Shown here piece by piece: positions 9,277-18,780 of a stretch of 64,000 nt of DNA. The DNA is from Shimia aestuarii (GTDB lineage Bacteria > Pseudomonadota > Alphaproteobacteria > Rhodobacterales > Rhodobacteraceae), in NCBI RefSeq assembly GCF_022814865.1, contig NZ_JAKVRD010000003.1, positions 94,001 to 158,000 of the forward strand. Direction: 5' to 3'. The notes under the pieces are model-generated. The model had not been told where the DNA came from and ran no database searches. It saw only the letters and a list, made by a program, of their open reading frames with translations. The position numbers and the translations under genes are program-made. Each line of letters opens with the position of its first letter. Positions within the stretch are counted from its first letter, which is position 1.

Positions 9277-10572
9277 TCAATCCGCGAACGGGTCGGTGAC
9301 GAGAATCGTATCCTCGCGCTCCGGCGATGTGGAAAGTAGGGCCACAGGGCACTGAATCAACTCCTCGACGCGGCGCACGTATTTGATCGCGTTCGCCGGA
9401 AGCTCGGCCCAGCTGCGCGCACCTTCCGTCGATTCGCTCCAGCCCGGCATTTCTTCGTAGATCGGCTGGCAGCGCGCCTGCTGATCTGCCGCCGTCGGCA
9501 GATAGTCGAGGCGCTCACCATCGAGATCATACCCGACACAGATCTTCAGCGTCTCGAACCCGTCGAGCACGTCAAGCTTGGTCAGCGAAATACCGTTGAT
9601 GCCGGAGATCGCACAGGTCTGCCGCACCAGCGCCGCATCGAACCACCCACAGCGCCGCTTGCGCCCGGTGGTGGTGCCGAATTCATGCCCGCGTTCGCCA
9701 AGGCGCTGCCCGTCATCATCGTCAAGCTCGGTCGGGAACGGCCCTTCTCCCACGCGGGTGGTGTAGGCCTTCACGATACCAAGCACGTAATCAATCGAGT
9801 TCGGCCCGATGCCGACGCCCGTTGCCGCCTGCCCCGAAATCACATTCGACGAGGTGACAAAGGGATAGGTGCCAAAATCAATGTCGAGAAGCGCGCCCTG
9901 CGCCCCTTCGAACAGGATCCGCTTCCCCGCCTTGCGCTTTTCGTTAAGCGCCTTCCAGACCGGTGCCGCGAAAGGCAGGATTTTCGGTGCAATTTCCTTG
10001 AGTTGCGCCAAAAGCGCGTCGCGATCCACAGCCTCGATCCCAAGCCCCTTGCGAAGCGGATCATGATGCTGAAGGGCGCGGTCGACGCGCGCCTCGAGCG
10101 TCGCATCATCGGCGAGATCGGCAACCCGGATTGCCCGGCGACCGACCTTGTCCTCATAGCACGGACCGATGCCGCGCCCGGTGGTGCCGATCTTCGTGCC
10201 CTTCGAGGCCGCTTCTTCGCGCGCCCGGTCCAATTCGCCGTGAATCGGCAGGATCAGCGGCGTATTCTCCGCGATCATCAATGTCTCGGGGCTGATCTCG
10301 ACCCCTTGCGCACGCACGGTCTCGATCTCGTTCATGAGATGCCACGGATCAAGCACGACGCCATTGCCGATCACCGAAAGCTTGCCGCCCCGCACCACGC
10401 CAGACGGCAGCGCATGCAGCTTGTAAACCTTCCCGTCGATCACGAGCGTATGGCCCGCATTGTGACCGCCTTGAAAACGCGCGATCACATCGGCACGCTC
10501 GCTCAGCCAATCCACAATCTTGCCCTTGCCTTCATCGCCCCACTGGGCGCCCACGACGACAACGTTAGCCAT
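9277..10572 (-). CDS. purA: Adenylosuccinate synthetase
   Basis: 431 residues, full length. It joins IMP and aspartate using GTP, the first committed step to AMP. Seen: QWGDEGKGK at residues 10-18 with the catalytic Asp, GHNAGHT near 38-44 with the catalytic His, the GTRGIGP-like [12 protein letters not shown] segment, [23 protein letters not shown] in the centre, and [12 protein letters not shown] near 300. The ATG at 10572 is the only sensible start. Intact active site. Confidence 0.97.
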   Translation of the reverse strand: MANVVVVGAQWGDEGKGKIVDWLSERADVIARFQGGHNAGHTLVIDGKVYKLHALPSGVVRGGKLSVIGNGVVLDPWHLMNEIETVRAQGVEISPETLMIAENTPLILPIHGELDRAREEAASKGTKIGTTGRGIGPCYEDKVGRRAIRVADLADDATLEARVDRALQHHDPLRKGLGIEAVDRDALLAQLKEIAPKILPFAAPVWKALNEKRKAGKRILFEGAQGALLDIDFGTYPFVTSSNVISGQAATGVGIGPNSIDYVLGIVKAYTTRVGEGPFPTELDDDDGQRLGERGHEFGTTTGRKRRCGWFDAALVRQTCAISGINGISLTKLDVLDGFETLKICVGYDLDGERLDYLPTAADQQARCQPIYEEMPGWSESTEGARSWAELPANAIKYVRRVEELIQCPVALLSTSPEREDTILVTDPFAD

Positions 10573-10705
10573 ATCCGGTCCTTTCAGAGGTCAAACCCGC
10601 GCCCTTTTAGCTGCGTTGTTCGGCGCGCGAAACCGCAAATGTGCCATGGCACTGGACAGCGGGCGCAAATTTTAGCAAACCATTGTAAAAGCATTTGGAG
10701 AGACA

Positions 10706-11101
10706 ATGGGCTTGTTCCTGCGTTGGGTCTTTGCATTCATTCTGCTGGCCCTCACCTACAATCCCACCCAATGGAATTACGTCCGTTGGAGCCGGGGCAA
10801 CTATCTTGAGGAGACGCCGCTGACGGTCCTTCTGGGGCTGCTCCTTGCGATTGGCTATATCATCTATCTGCGCGCCACCCTGCGCTCGATCGGTGGCTTT
10901 GGCATGTTCCTCGTGCTGTCTGTGGTCGGGGCACTGATCTGGGTGCTCTATGATTGGGAGATGCTCTCGCTGCAAAACCCTGACCTCAACACATGGCTCG
11001 GCATCTTCGCGCTGTCGGCGGTGCTCGGGATCGGTCTCGGCTGGTCGATCGTGCGCCGGATGCTCTCGGGGCAGTTCGATACCGACGACGTCGAACACTG
11101 A
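10706..11101 (+). CDS. Four-helix membrane protein (DUF6524-like)
   Basis: 131 residues with four predicted membrane helices (about 3-20, 36-55, 63-82 and 95-115). The conserved NPTQWNYVRW after the first helix and the WEMLSLQNPDL loop match a family of small Rhodobacteraceae membrane proteins that I associate with DUF6524; the family number is from memory. The ATG follows TTTGGAGAGACA. It sits between purA, divergent from it, and secG. The function is unknown. Confidence 0.7.
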   Translation: MGLFLRWVFAFILLALTYNPTQWNYVRWSRGNYLEETPLTVLLGLLLAIGYIIYLRATLRSIGGFGMFLVLSVVGALIWVLYDWEMLSLQNPDLNTWLGIFALSAVLGIGLGWSIVRRMLSGQFDTDDVEH

Positions 11102-11206
11102 GCACGCACGGACCGCGCGCGCCAGATTCCTTTCGGAAACCCGCTTGCCCCGCGCGGCAAACTTGCCTACATAGCGCGCTGAACCAACCGAACGCTGACA
11201 GGTCCC

Positions 11207-11569
11207 ATGGAAAACGTCGTCCTTACAATCCATCTCCTCCTCGCGCTGGCGCTGATCGGCGCCGTGCTGATGCAACGCTCGGAAGGCGGTGGCCTTGGTA
11301 TGGGTGGCGGGGGCGGCGGTGCCGTATCCGGCCGTGGCGCGGCAACCGCGCTTGGCAAACTGACCTGGATTCTTGCCATTGGTTTTATCGCGACCTCGAT
11401 CACCCTGACCATTCTTGCCGCGCAAAACGCTTCCGGCAGCTCGGTGCTCGATCGTCTGAGCGATCAGCCCGCCGCGGTCGAAGAGACCGAGGACGCACCG
11501 GCAAGCGATACGCTTCTGCCGCCGAGCGGCGATGACGCAGACGCGCCGCTGGTGCCGCGCGCCGACTGA
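11207..11569 (+). CDS. secG: Protein translocase subunit SecG
   Basis: 120 residues. Two membrane helices (about 3-20 and 52-72) flank the family's conserved cytoplasmic loop with LMQRSEGGGLGMGGGGGG. The charged C-terminal tail of about 45 residues (EETEDAPASD) is longer than in E. coli SecG, as is common in Alphaproteobacteria. SecG stimulates the SecYE channel. It precedes pyrG, a common neighbour in Rhodobacterales, but 220 bp separate them. Confidence 0.92.
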   Translation: MENVVLTIHLLLALALIGAVLMQRSEGGGLGMGGGGGGAVSGRGAATALGKLTWILAIGFIATSITLTILAAQNASGSSVLDRLSDQPAAVEETEDAPASDTLLPPSGDDADAPLVPRAD

Positions 11570-11789
11570 TCGGCACGTCCCGACCGGTTCATTCGGGTGC
11601 GCCTTGCTGTGCACCCTCCCCACCACTGCTTGATTAATCCCTCTGAATCGCAACAGCATCTTGCGGTTCGGTTGCCAAGCCTGTGCGAATCCTGATACAC
11701 TTAAGTCCCGTGATGCTGCGACAGATTCTGTTTGGAAACTCCTGTCGTGGGCACCTCAGAAAGTTTGAAATCACGGGAGTTGCCGACCC

Positions 11790-13433
11790 ATGGCAAGGTA
11801 TATTTTCATCACCGGTGGTGTTGTGTCGTCTCTGGGCAAGGGCCTTGCCTCTGCCGCGCTCGGCGCATTGCTTCAGGCCCGCGGCTACACCGTGCGCCTG
11901 CGCAAGCTGGACCCCTACCTCAACGTTGACCCCGGCACGATGTCTCCCTTTGAACATGGCGAAGTGTTCGTGACCGATGACGGCGCCGAAACCGATCTCG
12001 ACCTTGGCCATTACGAACGCTTTACCGGCGTCCCCGCCCGCATGACGGATTCCGTCTCTTCGGGCCGCATCTATTCCAACGTGCTCGAGAAAGAGCGCCG
12101 CGGCGATTACCTCGGCAAGACAATCCAGGTCGTTCCGCATGTCACCAACGAAATCAAAGAGTTCATTGATATCGGCGATGACGAGGTCGACTTCATGCTC
12201 TGCGAAATCGGCGGGACGGTCGGCGACATCGAGGGCCTGCCCTTCTTCGAAGCGATCCGCCAGTTTTCGCATGACAAACCGCGCGGCCAGTGCATCTTCA
12301 TGCACCTGACACTTCTGCCATGGCTTGCGGCCTCGGGCGAACTGAAGACCAAGCCGACCCAGCACTCCGTGAAAGAGCTGCAATCCATCGGGATCGCCCC
12401 CGACATCCTCGTGTGCCGCTCGGAACAGCCGATCCCCGAAAAGGAACGCGAGAAAATCGCCCTGTTCTGTAACGTGCGCAAAGAGGCCGTGGTCGCTGCC
12501 TATGACCTGAACTCGATCTACGAAGCGCCGCTGGCCTATCATCGTGAAGGCCTCGACCAAGCGGTGCTCGACGCTTTCAACATCGCGCCTGCGCCAAAAC
12601 CGGACCTGCGCACTTGGGAAGACGTCAACGACCGCATCCACAAGACCGATGGCGAGGTCAATGTCGCCATCGTCGGCAAATATACCCAACTCGAAGACGC
12701 CTATAAGTCGATCAAAGAGGCCCTGATCCACGGCGGAATGCACAACCGGGTCAAGGTCAATGTCAAATGGGTCGACGCCGAGGTGTTCGACAAGGAAGAC
12801 GCCGCGCCTTATCTCGAAGGCTTCGACGCCATCCTCGTACCCGGCGGCTTTGGCGAGCGCGGCACCGAAGGCAAGATCAAGGCGGCGCAATTCGCCCGCG
12901 AGCGTAAGGTGCCTTACCTCGGCATTTGTCTTGGCATGCAGATGGCCGTCATCGAGGCCGCCCGCAATATGGCCGGCATCAAAGACGCAGGCTCTGAGGA
13001 GTTTGACCACGAGGCCGGGAAAAAACGTTTCGAACCCGTGGTCTATCACCTCAAGGAATGGGTGCAGGGCAACGCCAAGGTCACCCGCAAGGCCAGCGAC
13101 GACAAGGGCGGGACGATGCGCCTCGGCGCCTATGACGCCGTGCTCGAAGGCGGGTCCAAAGTGGCCGAGGTCTATGGCAACACCGCCATCGAGGAACGCC
13201 ACCGCCACCGCTACGAGGTCGACACGACCTACCGCGAAAAGCTCGAAGAGGTCGGTCTCAAGTTCTCCGGCATGAGCCCCGACGGCCGCCTTCCCGAGAT
13301 CGTCGAATGGCAGGATCACCCGTGGTTCATCGGCGTGCAGTTCCACCCGGAACTGAAATCGAAACCCTTCGATCCGCATCCGCTGTTCAAGGATTTCATC
13401 CGCGCTGCCAAGGACAATTCGCGCCTCGTCTGA
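11790..13433 (+). CDS. pyrG: CTP synthase
   Basis: 547 residues, full length. It makes CTP from UTP, ATP and glutamine. The N-terminal synthetase domain has [13 protein letters not shown] and [20 protein letters not shown]; the C-terminal class I glutamine amidotransferase domain has GGFGERG, the nucleophile in GICLGMQ, and the His-Glu pair in VQFHPE. The ATG at 11790 begins [11 protein letters not shown] strong hairpin without a T run follows at 13443. Confidence 0.97.
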   Translation: MARYIFITGGVVSSLGKGLASAALGALLQARGYTVRLRKLDPYLNVDPGTMSPFEHGEVFVTDDGAETDLDLGHYERFTGVPARMTDSVSSGRIYSNVLEKERRGDYLGKTIQVVPHVTNEIKEFIDIGDDEVDFMLCEIGGTVGDIEGLPFFEAIRQFSHDKPRGQCIFMHLTLLPWLAASGELKTKPTQHSVKELQSIGIAPDILVCRSEQPIPEKEREKIALFCNVRKEAVVAAYDLNSIYEAPLAYHREGLDQAVLDAFNIAPAPKPDLRTWEDVNDRIHKTDGEVNVAIVGKYTQLEDAYKSIKEALIHGGMHNRVKVNVKWVDAEVFDKEDAAPYLEGFDAILVPGGFGERGTEGKIKAAQFARERKVPYLGICLGMQMAVIEAARNMAGIKDAGSEEFDHEAGKKRFEPVVYHLKEWVQGNAKVTRKASDDKGGTMRLGAYDAVLEGGSKVAEVYGNTAIEERHRHRYEVDTTYREKLEEVGLKFSGMSPDGRLPEIVEWQDHPWFIGVQFHPELKSKPFDPHPLFKDFIRAAKDNSRLV

Positions 13434-13442
13434 GGCCCGCGC

Positions 13443-13468
13443 ACCAACGCCTTTCAAAAGGCGTTGGT
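13443..13468 (+). terminator. Strong hairpin after pyrG, possible terminator
   Basis: ACCAACGCCTTT (13443-13454) pairs perfectly with AAAGGCGTTGGT (13457-13468). No T run follows on the plus strand, so it may be a processing or stability hairpin instead of an intrinsic terminator. Confidence 0.5.
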
Positions 13469-13497
13469 CCCTTGGCCAAACGCGCTATCCTTTGCCC

Positions 13498-14199
13498 ATG
13501 CGCTTGGCCCTCTTCATCGCCTTCTGCCTCTCGGCCCTTCCCTTGCGGGCCGAGATTCGGCCTGTGCCCTACGCTGAGCTCGCCGCGACACTGGGCGCGA
13601 GGCAGGATTTCGAGACCCTGCCGCTCCGGCCAGAGCCGGGCTTCAACCTCAATCAGAACATACGCACCCCCGGCCTCACCATCGGCAGCCATTTCGCGGG
13701 GCAGCCCCTGATCACGCGCCAAGGCCCCCCCGGCGCCTCTCATGACGCCCCTGGCCCCGGCACGCCGCCCCGCCCCCTCCCGCTGCGCACCGATGCGCCC
13801 GGCCAAACCCTCCCCGTGGCCTTTCCCCGCGGTTTTGGCTCCAACGCGCTTCTGCCACTCGGCCCTGACGGCTTTGCCCGCCTCTCCGGACGTGGCGAAG
13901 GCGCGGTGGCGCTCCTCTTCGATAGCGACCAATCCGCCTTTGGCCTGCGGCTTCATACCGACTACGCCGCCCCCCTCGGTCGCGCCCGCCCCCAAGGCGT
14001 CGTCACCCTCCATATCTACGACCGTTCCGGCAAGCAGCTTGCCCGCAACACCCTCCGCCCCGGCCCCGGCATCACCGAGATCGGCTTGCGCACCTCCGAT
14101 GACCTGCCCCGCATCGCAGGCGTGCTCGTGACAAATCTCGATCCGGGAGGGATTGCCTTGGACGACATCCTCTTCCAAGTTACCCAAAGACTTTACTGA
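13498..14199 (+). CDS. Secreted beta-rich protein of unknown function
   Basis: 233 residues with a Sec signal peptide (MRLALFIAFCLSALPLRA). The remainder is rich in beta-forming segments: DFETLP, a TIGSHFAG stretch, SGRGEGAVALLFDSDQSAFG, VVTLHIYDRSGKQLARNTL and a terminal GIALDDILF. This resembles jelly-roll or PEP-CTERM-associated secreted domains, without a sorting motif at the C-terminus. The ATG at 13498 was chosen over TTG at 13492 because the signal peptide begins there. Two genes of unrelated families follow; no partner is evident. Confidence 0.65.
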   Translation: MRLALFIAFCLSALPLRAEIRPVPYAELAATLGARQDFETLPLRPEPGFNLNQNIRTPGLTIGSHFAGQPLITRQGPPGASHDAPGPGTPPRPLPLRTDAPGQTLPVAFPRGFGSNALLPLGPDGFARLSGRGEGAVALLFDSDQSAFGLRLHTDYAAPLGRARPQGVVTLHIYDRSGKQLARNTLRPGPGITEIGLRTSDDLPRIAGVLVTNLDPGGIALDDILFQVTQRLY

Positions 14200-14227
14200 G
14201 ATTTCTAAAAACGAAGGGAAGACCGCA

Positions 14228-14521
14228 ATGGCCAAGGGGTATTGGATCGGGCGCATCGAAGTGGACGACATCGACACCTACAAGGAGTATGTCAAAGCCA
14301 ACGCCGCCCCCTTTGCCGAATATGGTGCGCGCTTTCTCGTGCGTGGCGGCACCTATGAGGCCGTCGAGGGCGCGGCCCGGTCGCGCAACGTGGTGATCGA
14401 ATTTCCCTCTTACAAGGCTGCGCTCGACTGCTACCATTCCGCTGGCTATCAGGCTGCGAAAGCCCTTCGCGACCCGGTGAGCACTGGTGAACTCGTGATC
14501 GTGGAAGGGTATGACGCCTGA
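14228..14521 (+). CDS. DUF1330 family protein
   Basis: 97 residues. GYWIGRIEVDDIDTYKEYVK at the N-terminus, then GARFLVRGGTYEAVEG and VVIEFPSYKAALDCYHSAGY, are the pattern of DUF1330, a dimeric ferredoxin-like alpha/beta barrel family. The substrate is unknown. The stop codon overlaps the start of the TerB-like gene at 14521, which implies translational coupling. Preceded by GAAGGGAAGACCGCA. Confidence 0.85.
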   Translation: MAKGYWIGRIEVDDIDTYKEYVKANAAPFAEYGARFLVRGGTYEAVEGAARSRNVVIEFPSYKAALDCYHSAGYQAAKALRDPVSTGELVIVEGYDA

Positions 14522-14940
14522 TGTTTGAGAACCTGATTAAGCGCCTGACCGGCACACCGTCGACGCCGCCCCTGCCCGAGCCGGACGAACACCTCGCCCT
14601 TGGCGCACTTCTGGTACGGATCGCAAAATCCGATTCGCACTACCACATTCAGGAAATCTCCGAGATCGACCATATCCTGCAGGAAAGTTTTGATCTGAAC
14701 GCGGTCGAGGCCGCCAAGATGCGCGCCACCTGCGAACGTCTCGAGGCACAGGCCCCCGGCACGCCGGATTTTGCCCTCTTGATCCGCCAGAACATCGACT
14801 ATGCCCACCGGCTTTCGATCCTGCCCGCCTTTCGTCGCGTGGTGATCGCAGATGGCGTGCACGTGCAGGCCGAAGAGGACACTGTGCTTGAAATCGAGGA
14901 TATGCTCGGTATCAAACCCGAAGACCGGATCACGCTTTGA
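14521..14940 (+). CDS. TerB-like (tellurite resistance TerB fold) protein, copy 1
   Basis: 139 residues, all alpha-helical. The core ALGALLVRIAKSDSHYHIQE, then EISEIDHILQESF, and RRVVIADGVHVQAEED are the metal-binding TerB helices with acidic residues after each turn. The start overlaps the DUF1330 stop (TGATG). There is no terACDEF set, so tellurite resistance should not be assumed; standalone TerB proteins are common in Rhodobacteraceae. Confidence 0.8.
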   Translation: MFENLIKRLTGTPSTPPLPEPDEHLALGALLVRIAKSDSHYHIQEISEIDHILQESFDLNAVEAAKMRATCERLEAQAPGTPDFALLIRQNIDYAHRLSILPAFRRVVIADGVHVQAEEDTVLEIEDMLGIKPEDRITL

Positions 14941-14984
14941 GGAGGTGCCTTGCGCCCATCCGGGCCGGGACGTAAATCAAGACC

Positions 14985-15425
14985 ATGCTTGCAGAGTTCT
15001 TCAAACGCCTGACACAGGCCAGCCCCGAAACCGTTTCCCATGACGATGCCCGCCTTGCCCTGACCGCGCTTCTGGTGCGGATCGCGCGCGCCGATGGCGA
15101 ATATGCCCACGAAGAGGCCGACCAGATCGACCGCGTTTCGCGCGACCGCTACGGCCTGTCCCCCTTTGAGGCGACCGAACTGCGCAAACAGGCCGAAGAG
15201 GTCGAGGCCAGCGCCCCCGACACCGTCCGCTTTACCCGCGCCATCAAGGACGCCGTGCCCTACGACGACCGGATTGGCGTGATCGAGGCGCTTTGGAAAG
15301 TCGTCCTTGCCGATGGCATCCGCGACGCCGAAGAAGACGCGCTGGTGCGCCTCGCCTCAAACCTGCTTGGCATCAATGACCGCGATTCGGCGCTCGCTCG
15401 CCAACGCGTGACGCCTGACACATGA
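14985..15425 (+). CDS. TerB-like protein, copy 2
   Basis: 146 residues, homologous to the preceding gene along its length: compare LALTALLVRIARADGEYAHE and WKVVLADGIRDAEEDALVRL. The acidic residues after each ADG turn, typical of TerB calcium-binding helices, are kept better here than in copy 1. The stop overlaps the ATG of the next gene (ACATGA). The pair probably arose by tandem duplication followed by divergence. Confidence 0.82.
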   Translation: MLAEFFKRLTQASPETVSHDDARLALTALLVRIARADGEYAHEEADQIDRVSRDRYGLSPFEATELRKQAEEVEASAPDTVRFTRAIKDAVPYDDRIGVIEALWKVVLADGIRDAEEDALVRLASNLLGINDRDSALARQRVTPDT

Positions 15426-16168
15426 TCGTTCTGCTCGGGATGTATGACCGCCCCGAGACGGCGGCGGCCAATGATCGGTTCTGGACGGCGATCCGCGCCC
15501 GTCTCGGCTATGGCCCCGAGGCTCTGAGCCGAGGCTGCGATTTCTGGGAGGCATGGCAATCGCCCGACCTCCTGCTCGCCCAGACCTGTGGCTTGCCCTA
15601 TCGCGCCCGCCTGCATGACAAGGTGACGCTCGTGGCGACTCCTGATTACGGCCTGCCCGGCTGTCCGCCCGGTCATTACAATAGTGTCTTTGTCGCCCAT
15701 CGCGACGATGCGGGCGCCTCCCTCGCAGAACTCGCCACCGGCGCGCTCGCCTATAACGAACCGCTCTCACAATCAGGTTGGGCCGCGCCCGAGGCGCATC
15801 TGTCGGGTCTCGGTCTTGTGCCTGCCGCACTGGTACAAACCGGCGGCCACCGCGCTTCCGCCGAGGCCGTTGCCAACCGCACTGCCCGCTTTGCCGCGCT
15901 CGACGCCCTGACATGGGAATTGATCCGGCGCTATGACGCCTTCGCCGCCGATCTGGTCGAGGTGACACGCACCGCGCCGACGCCCGCCCTGCCCTTCATC
16001 ACCGCCTCCGCCCGCGACGCCAAAGCTCTTGCCGCCGCGCTTGAGGGGGCCATTGCCGATCTCTCGGACGAAGATCGCGCCACGCTCGGCCTGCGCGGCC
16101 TCTGCCGCCTGCCCGCCGCCGACTACCTTGCCCAGCCGATCCCGCCCGCGCCTGTGCATCGCGACTGA
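15422..16168 (+). CDS. PhnD-like phosphate/phosphonate-binding-fold protein, cytoplasmic
   Basis: 248 residues with no signal peptide. The N-terminal LLGMYDRPETAAANDRFWTA, then QTCGLPYRARLHDKVTLVATP and YNSVFVAHRDDAGASLAELA, match the PhnD-type periplasmic-binding-protein fold. The gene overlaps the TerB stop by ATGA, so it is coupled to it. Lack of a signal peptide argues against a transport role; a cytoplasmic sensor or an inactive relative is possible. The ligand is unknown. Confidence 0.7.
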   Translation: MIVLLGMYDRPETAAANDRFWTAIRARLGYGPEALSRGCDFWEAWQSPDLLLAQTCGLPYRARLHDKVTLVATPDYGLPGCPPGHYNSVFVAHRDDAGASLAELATGALAYNEPLSQSGWAAPEAHLSGLGLVPAALVQTGGHRASAEAVANRTARFAALDALTWELIRRYDAFAADLVEVTRTAPTPALPFITASARDAKALAAALEGAIADLSDEDRATLGLRGLCRLPAADYLAQPIPPAPVHRD

Positions 16169-16213
16169 CCATTCGCACAGCCAAACGCCCATTTCGCCGG
16201 AATTCCCCCTGCG

Positions 16214-16246
16214 TCAGCCGTTTTGCGCATTGCAATCAGCCGTTTT
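16214..16246 (+). promoter_or_regulatory. Direct repeat TCAGCCGTTTT upstream of the amino-acid importer
   Basis: The 11-mer TCAGCCGTTTT occurs at 16214-16224 and again at 16236-16246, 22 bp apart start to start, which is two helical turns. A possible -10 box CCTATTGT follows at about 16253. The spacing fits a dimeric or tandem regulator site; the regulator is unknown. Confidence 0.45.
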
Positions 16247-16295
16247 TTCCGTCCTATTGTTCCCCTGAAACTGCCACTGACCCCTGGGATTGCCC

Positions 16296-17069
16296 TTGCC
16301 TGACGACACGCCCGTTCTCGACATCCGTGACCTGCACAAAGCCTATGGTGACCTCGAAGTCATCAAGGGCGTCGACATCACGGCACGCCGTGGCGATGTC
16401 GTTTCCCTGATCGGGTCGTCCGGCTCCGGCAAGTCGACCATTCTGCGCTGCGCCAACCTTCTTGAGGATAGCCAAAAGGGCGACATCCTGTTCAAGGGCG
16501 AACCGGTGACTTGGAAAGGCACTGGCCATGGCCGCCACCCGGCCGACCCGAAACAGGTTCTGCGCATCCGCACCAATCTTTCCATGGTGTTCCAGCAATT
16601 CAATCTCTGGGCCCACATGACGATCCTGCAAAACGTCATGGAAGCACCGCTGACCGTGCTGGGCCGCGACCGCGCCGAGGTCGAACAGGCCGCACGGGGT
16701 TATCTCGACAAGGTGGGGATCGGCGACAAATGCGATGTCTACCCGGCCCAGCTTTCGGGCGGCCAGCAACAGCGCGCCGCCATCGCCCGTGCACTGTGCA
16801 TGGAGCCTGAGGCGCTCTTGTTTGACGAGCCAACCTCGGCGCTCGACCCCGAGCTCGAGCAAGAGGTGATCCGCGTCATTAAGGATCTCGCCGCCGAAGG
16901 GCGCACCATGATGATCGTCACCCATGATATGAAGATGGCCCATGACGTGTCTGATCACGTCGTGTTCCTGCACCAAGGCAAAATCGAAGAAGAAGGGGCA
17001 CCGGAAGAGCTGTTCGGAAACCCCAAGACAGAACGCCTGCGCGGGTTCCTTTCCGCAACGGCCCATTAA
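16296..17069 (+). CDS. Polar amino acid ABC importer ATPase (HisP/GlnQ type)
   Basis: 257 residues. Walker A GSSGSGKST lies near residue 40, the Q-loop is in SMVFQQFNLWAHMT, the signature is LSGGQQQR and Walker B LLFDEPTSALD, with the switch His in VTHDM. Length and the LWAHMTILQNVMEAP segment match HisP/OccP. No ATG is available: TTG at 16296 is chosen since GGGA lies 6 bp upstream; TTG at 16290 is the alternative. It leads the importer 16296-19583. Confidence 0.92.
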   Translation: MPDDTPVLDIRDLHKAYGDLEVIKGVDITARRGDVVSLIGSSGSGKSTILRCANLLEDSQKGDILFKGEPVTWKGTGHGRHPADPKQVLRIRTNLSMVFQQFNLWAHMTILQNVMEAPLTVLGRDRAEVEQAARGYLDKVGIGDKCDVYPAQLSGGQQQRAAIARALCMEPEALLFDEPTSALDPELEQEVIRVIKDLAAEGRTMMIVTHDMKMAHDVSDHVVFLHQGKIEEEGAPEELFGNPKTERLRGFLSATAH

Positions 17070-17094
17070 CAACCAACCAAACGGGAGTGTATCA

Positions 17095-17805
17095 ATGAAA
17101 AAACTGATCCTGACCACCGCCGCACTGGCGCTGACCGCAGGCTTCGCCGCGGCAGACACCGTGCGCATGGGCACCGAAGGCGCCTATGCACCGTGGAACT
17201 TCGTCAACGACGCTGGCGAAATCGACGGCTTCGAGCGTGAACTGGGCGACGAGCTCTGCAAACGCGCCGATCTGACCTGCGAATGGGTCAAGAACGACTG
17301 GGATTCGATCATTCCGAACCTCGTCTCGGGCAACTACGACACCATCATCGCCGGCATGTCGATCACCGCCGAGCGCGATGAAGTCATCGACTTCACCCAA
17401 GCCTACACCCCGCCGGATCCGTCCGCTTATGTCGCCATGTCGGCTGACGTGGATGTCGAAGGCGGCGTGATCGCGGCACAAGCGACCACCATCCAGGCGG
17501 CCTTCATCGCCGAAAAAGGCTGGACGCTGGTCGAATTCGCAACCCCCGATGAAACCGTTGCCGCCGTCAAGAACGGCGAAGCAGACGCGGTTCTCGCCGA
17601 CAAAAGCTTCCTCGACACCGTGGCAGGCACCGACGGTCTCGTCATGCTCGAACGCATGGAGCAGATCGGTGGCGGCGTCGGCATGGGCGTGCGCGAATCC
17701 GATCAAAAGCTCAAAGCCAAGTTTGACGCGGCCATCCAGTCGATGAAAGACGACGGCACGCTCAACGCGCTGATCGCCAAATGGGAAGTCGCTTCCCAGT
17801 GGTAA
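17095..17805 (+). CDS. Periplasmic substrate-binding protein of a Lys/Arg/Orn/His-type importer
   Basis: 236 residues with a Sec signal (MKKLILTTAALALTAGFAAA). The mature part has the SBP family 3 signature: GTEGAYAPWNFVNDAGEIDG, then FERELGDELCKR, WDSIIPNLVSGNYDTIIAGM and ITAERDEVIDFTQAY. It belongs to the LAO/HisJ branch, so a basic amino acid or opine-like amine is the likely ligand. The ATG follows CGGGAGTGTATCA. The gene is 25 bp after the ATPase. Confidence 0.92.
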   Translation: MKKLILTTAALALTAGFAAADTVRMGTEGAYAPWNFVNDAGEIDGFERELGDELCKRADLTCEWVKNDWDSIIPNLVSGNYDTIIAGMSITAERDEVIDFTQAYTPPDPSAYVAMSADVDVEGGVIAAQATTIQAAFIAEKGWTLVEFATPDETVAAVKNGEADAVLADKSFLDTVAGTDGLVMLERMEQIGGGVGMGVRESDQKLKAKFDAAIQSMKDDGTLNALIAKWEVASQW

Positions 17806-17828
17806 ACTGATCCCGCAAAGGGACACCC

Positions 17829-17857
17829 GGGTCCGCGGCCCCAAAGGCTGCGGACCC
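17829..17857 (+). terminator. Intercistronic hairpin after the binding-protein gene
   Basis: GGGTCCGC (17829-17836) pairs with GCGGACCC (17850-17857), followed by TTCTGT. Such hairpins commonly stabilise or partly terminate transcripts after the binding-protein gene, giving more binding protein than permease. Full termination is unlikely since the permease genes follow in the same direction. Confidence 0.6.
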
Positions 17858-17895
17858 TTCTGTCACTGACAGGACCAGACCGGACAGACCCAAGC

Positions 17896-18780
17896 ATGTT
17901 TTCCTACTGCGCAGATCCATCGACGCTAGACGGGCTCACGTGGCTGAGTTGCTACCTGACCACGGGCAAGCATATGGGCCTCTATATCTCGGTCGTGACC
18001 GTGCTTGTGCTGCTGGCCATCACGGCGCCTGTCGCGCTCCTGTTCGGATTTGCCGGGGCGACCGCGGCCCGCTCGCATATCGCGCCGCTGCGCTGGCTTG
18101 GCAAAGGGTACTCCGCAATCGTGCGCGGCGTGCCGGACATCGCCTTCTTCTTGTTTTTCGTCATCGCCCTTGATCAGGGCTTTGAATGGCTGCGCCACAA
18201 GGTGCTTTGCTCAGACTGGGATCAACCCGTCCGCCAAGGCAATGACTTCGTGGTCTGCGCCGCGGCCAAGCTGCCGCTCTCGACCTCGCCGCAATGGGTG
18301 CATGAGACCTACGGCTTCTTCCTCGCGGTGCTGACCTTCGCCATCGTTTTCGGCGCCTTTGCCGCCAACGTCCTCTTCGGCGCCATGCGCGCCGTGCCAC
18401 GCGCCCAGATGGAAACCGCCGAAGCCTATGGCATGTCCCAACGCCAGGCGTTCTGGCGCATCATGGTGCCGCAGATGTGGGTCTATGCCCTGCCCGGCCT
18501 GTCGAACCTCTGGATGGTGCTGATCAAGGCGACACCGCTCCTCTTCCTCCTCGGAGTCGAAGACATCGTTTATTGGGCGCGTGAACTCGGCGGCACCAAG
18601 AACGCCCGCTTTACCGATTACCCGCATGGCGACTGGCGCATGTGGTATTTCCTCGCGCTCCTCGTCTTCTACCTCGCCTTTACCAAGGTCTCCGAAATCG
18701 CCCTCGACCGGATCATGAAGAAACTCACCCACGGTCAGGCCACGGCCGCTGGCGAAGCCCAGAGAAAGGCCGCCGCATGA
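17896..18780 (+). CDS. Polar amino acid ABC importer permease (HisQ type)
   Basis: 294 residues with about five to six membrane segments. The coupling motif EAYGMSQRQAFWRIMVPQMW lies near residues 175-195, and RGVPDIAFFLFF is the typical HisQ start of the core. It carries an insert of about 40 residues (CSDWDQPVRQGNDFVVCAAA) between the first core helices, so it is longer than E. coli HisQ. It overlaps the second permease by ATGA. Confidence 0.9.
   Translation: MFSYCADPSTLDGLTWLSCYLTTGKHMGLYISVVTVLVLLAITAPVALLFGFAGATAARSHIAPLRWLGKGYSAIVRGVPDIAFFLFFVIALDQGFEWLRHKVLCSDWDQPVRQGNDFVVCAAAKLPLSTSPQWVHETYGFFLAVLTFAIVFGAFAANVLFGAMRAVPRAQMETAEAYGMSQRQAFWRIMVPQMWVYALPGLSNLWMVLIKATPLLFLLGVEDIVYWARELGGTKNARFTDYPHGDWRMWYFLALLVFYLAFTKVSEIALDRIMKKLTHGQATAAGEAQRKAAA

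Noticed and set aside
14521-15425. Tellurite resistance locus
   Set aside because: Only TerB-fold proteins are present; no terC, terD, terE or other partner is nearby.
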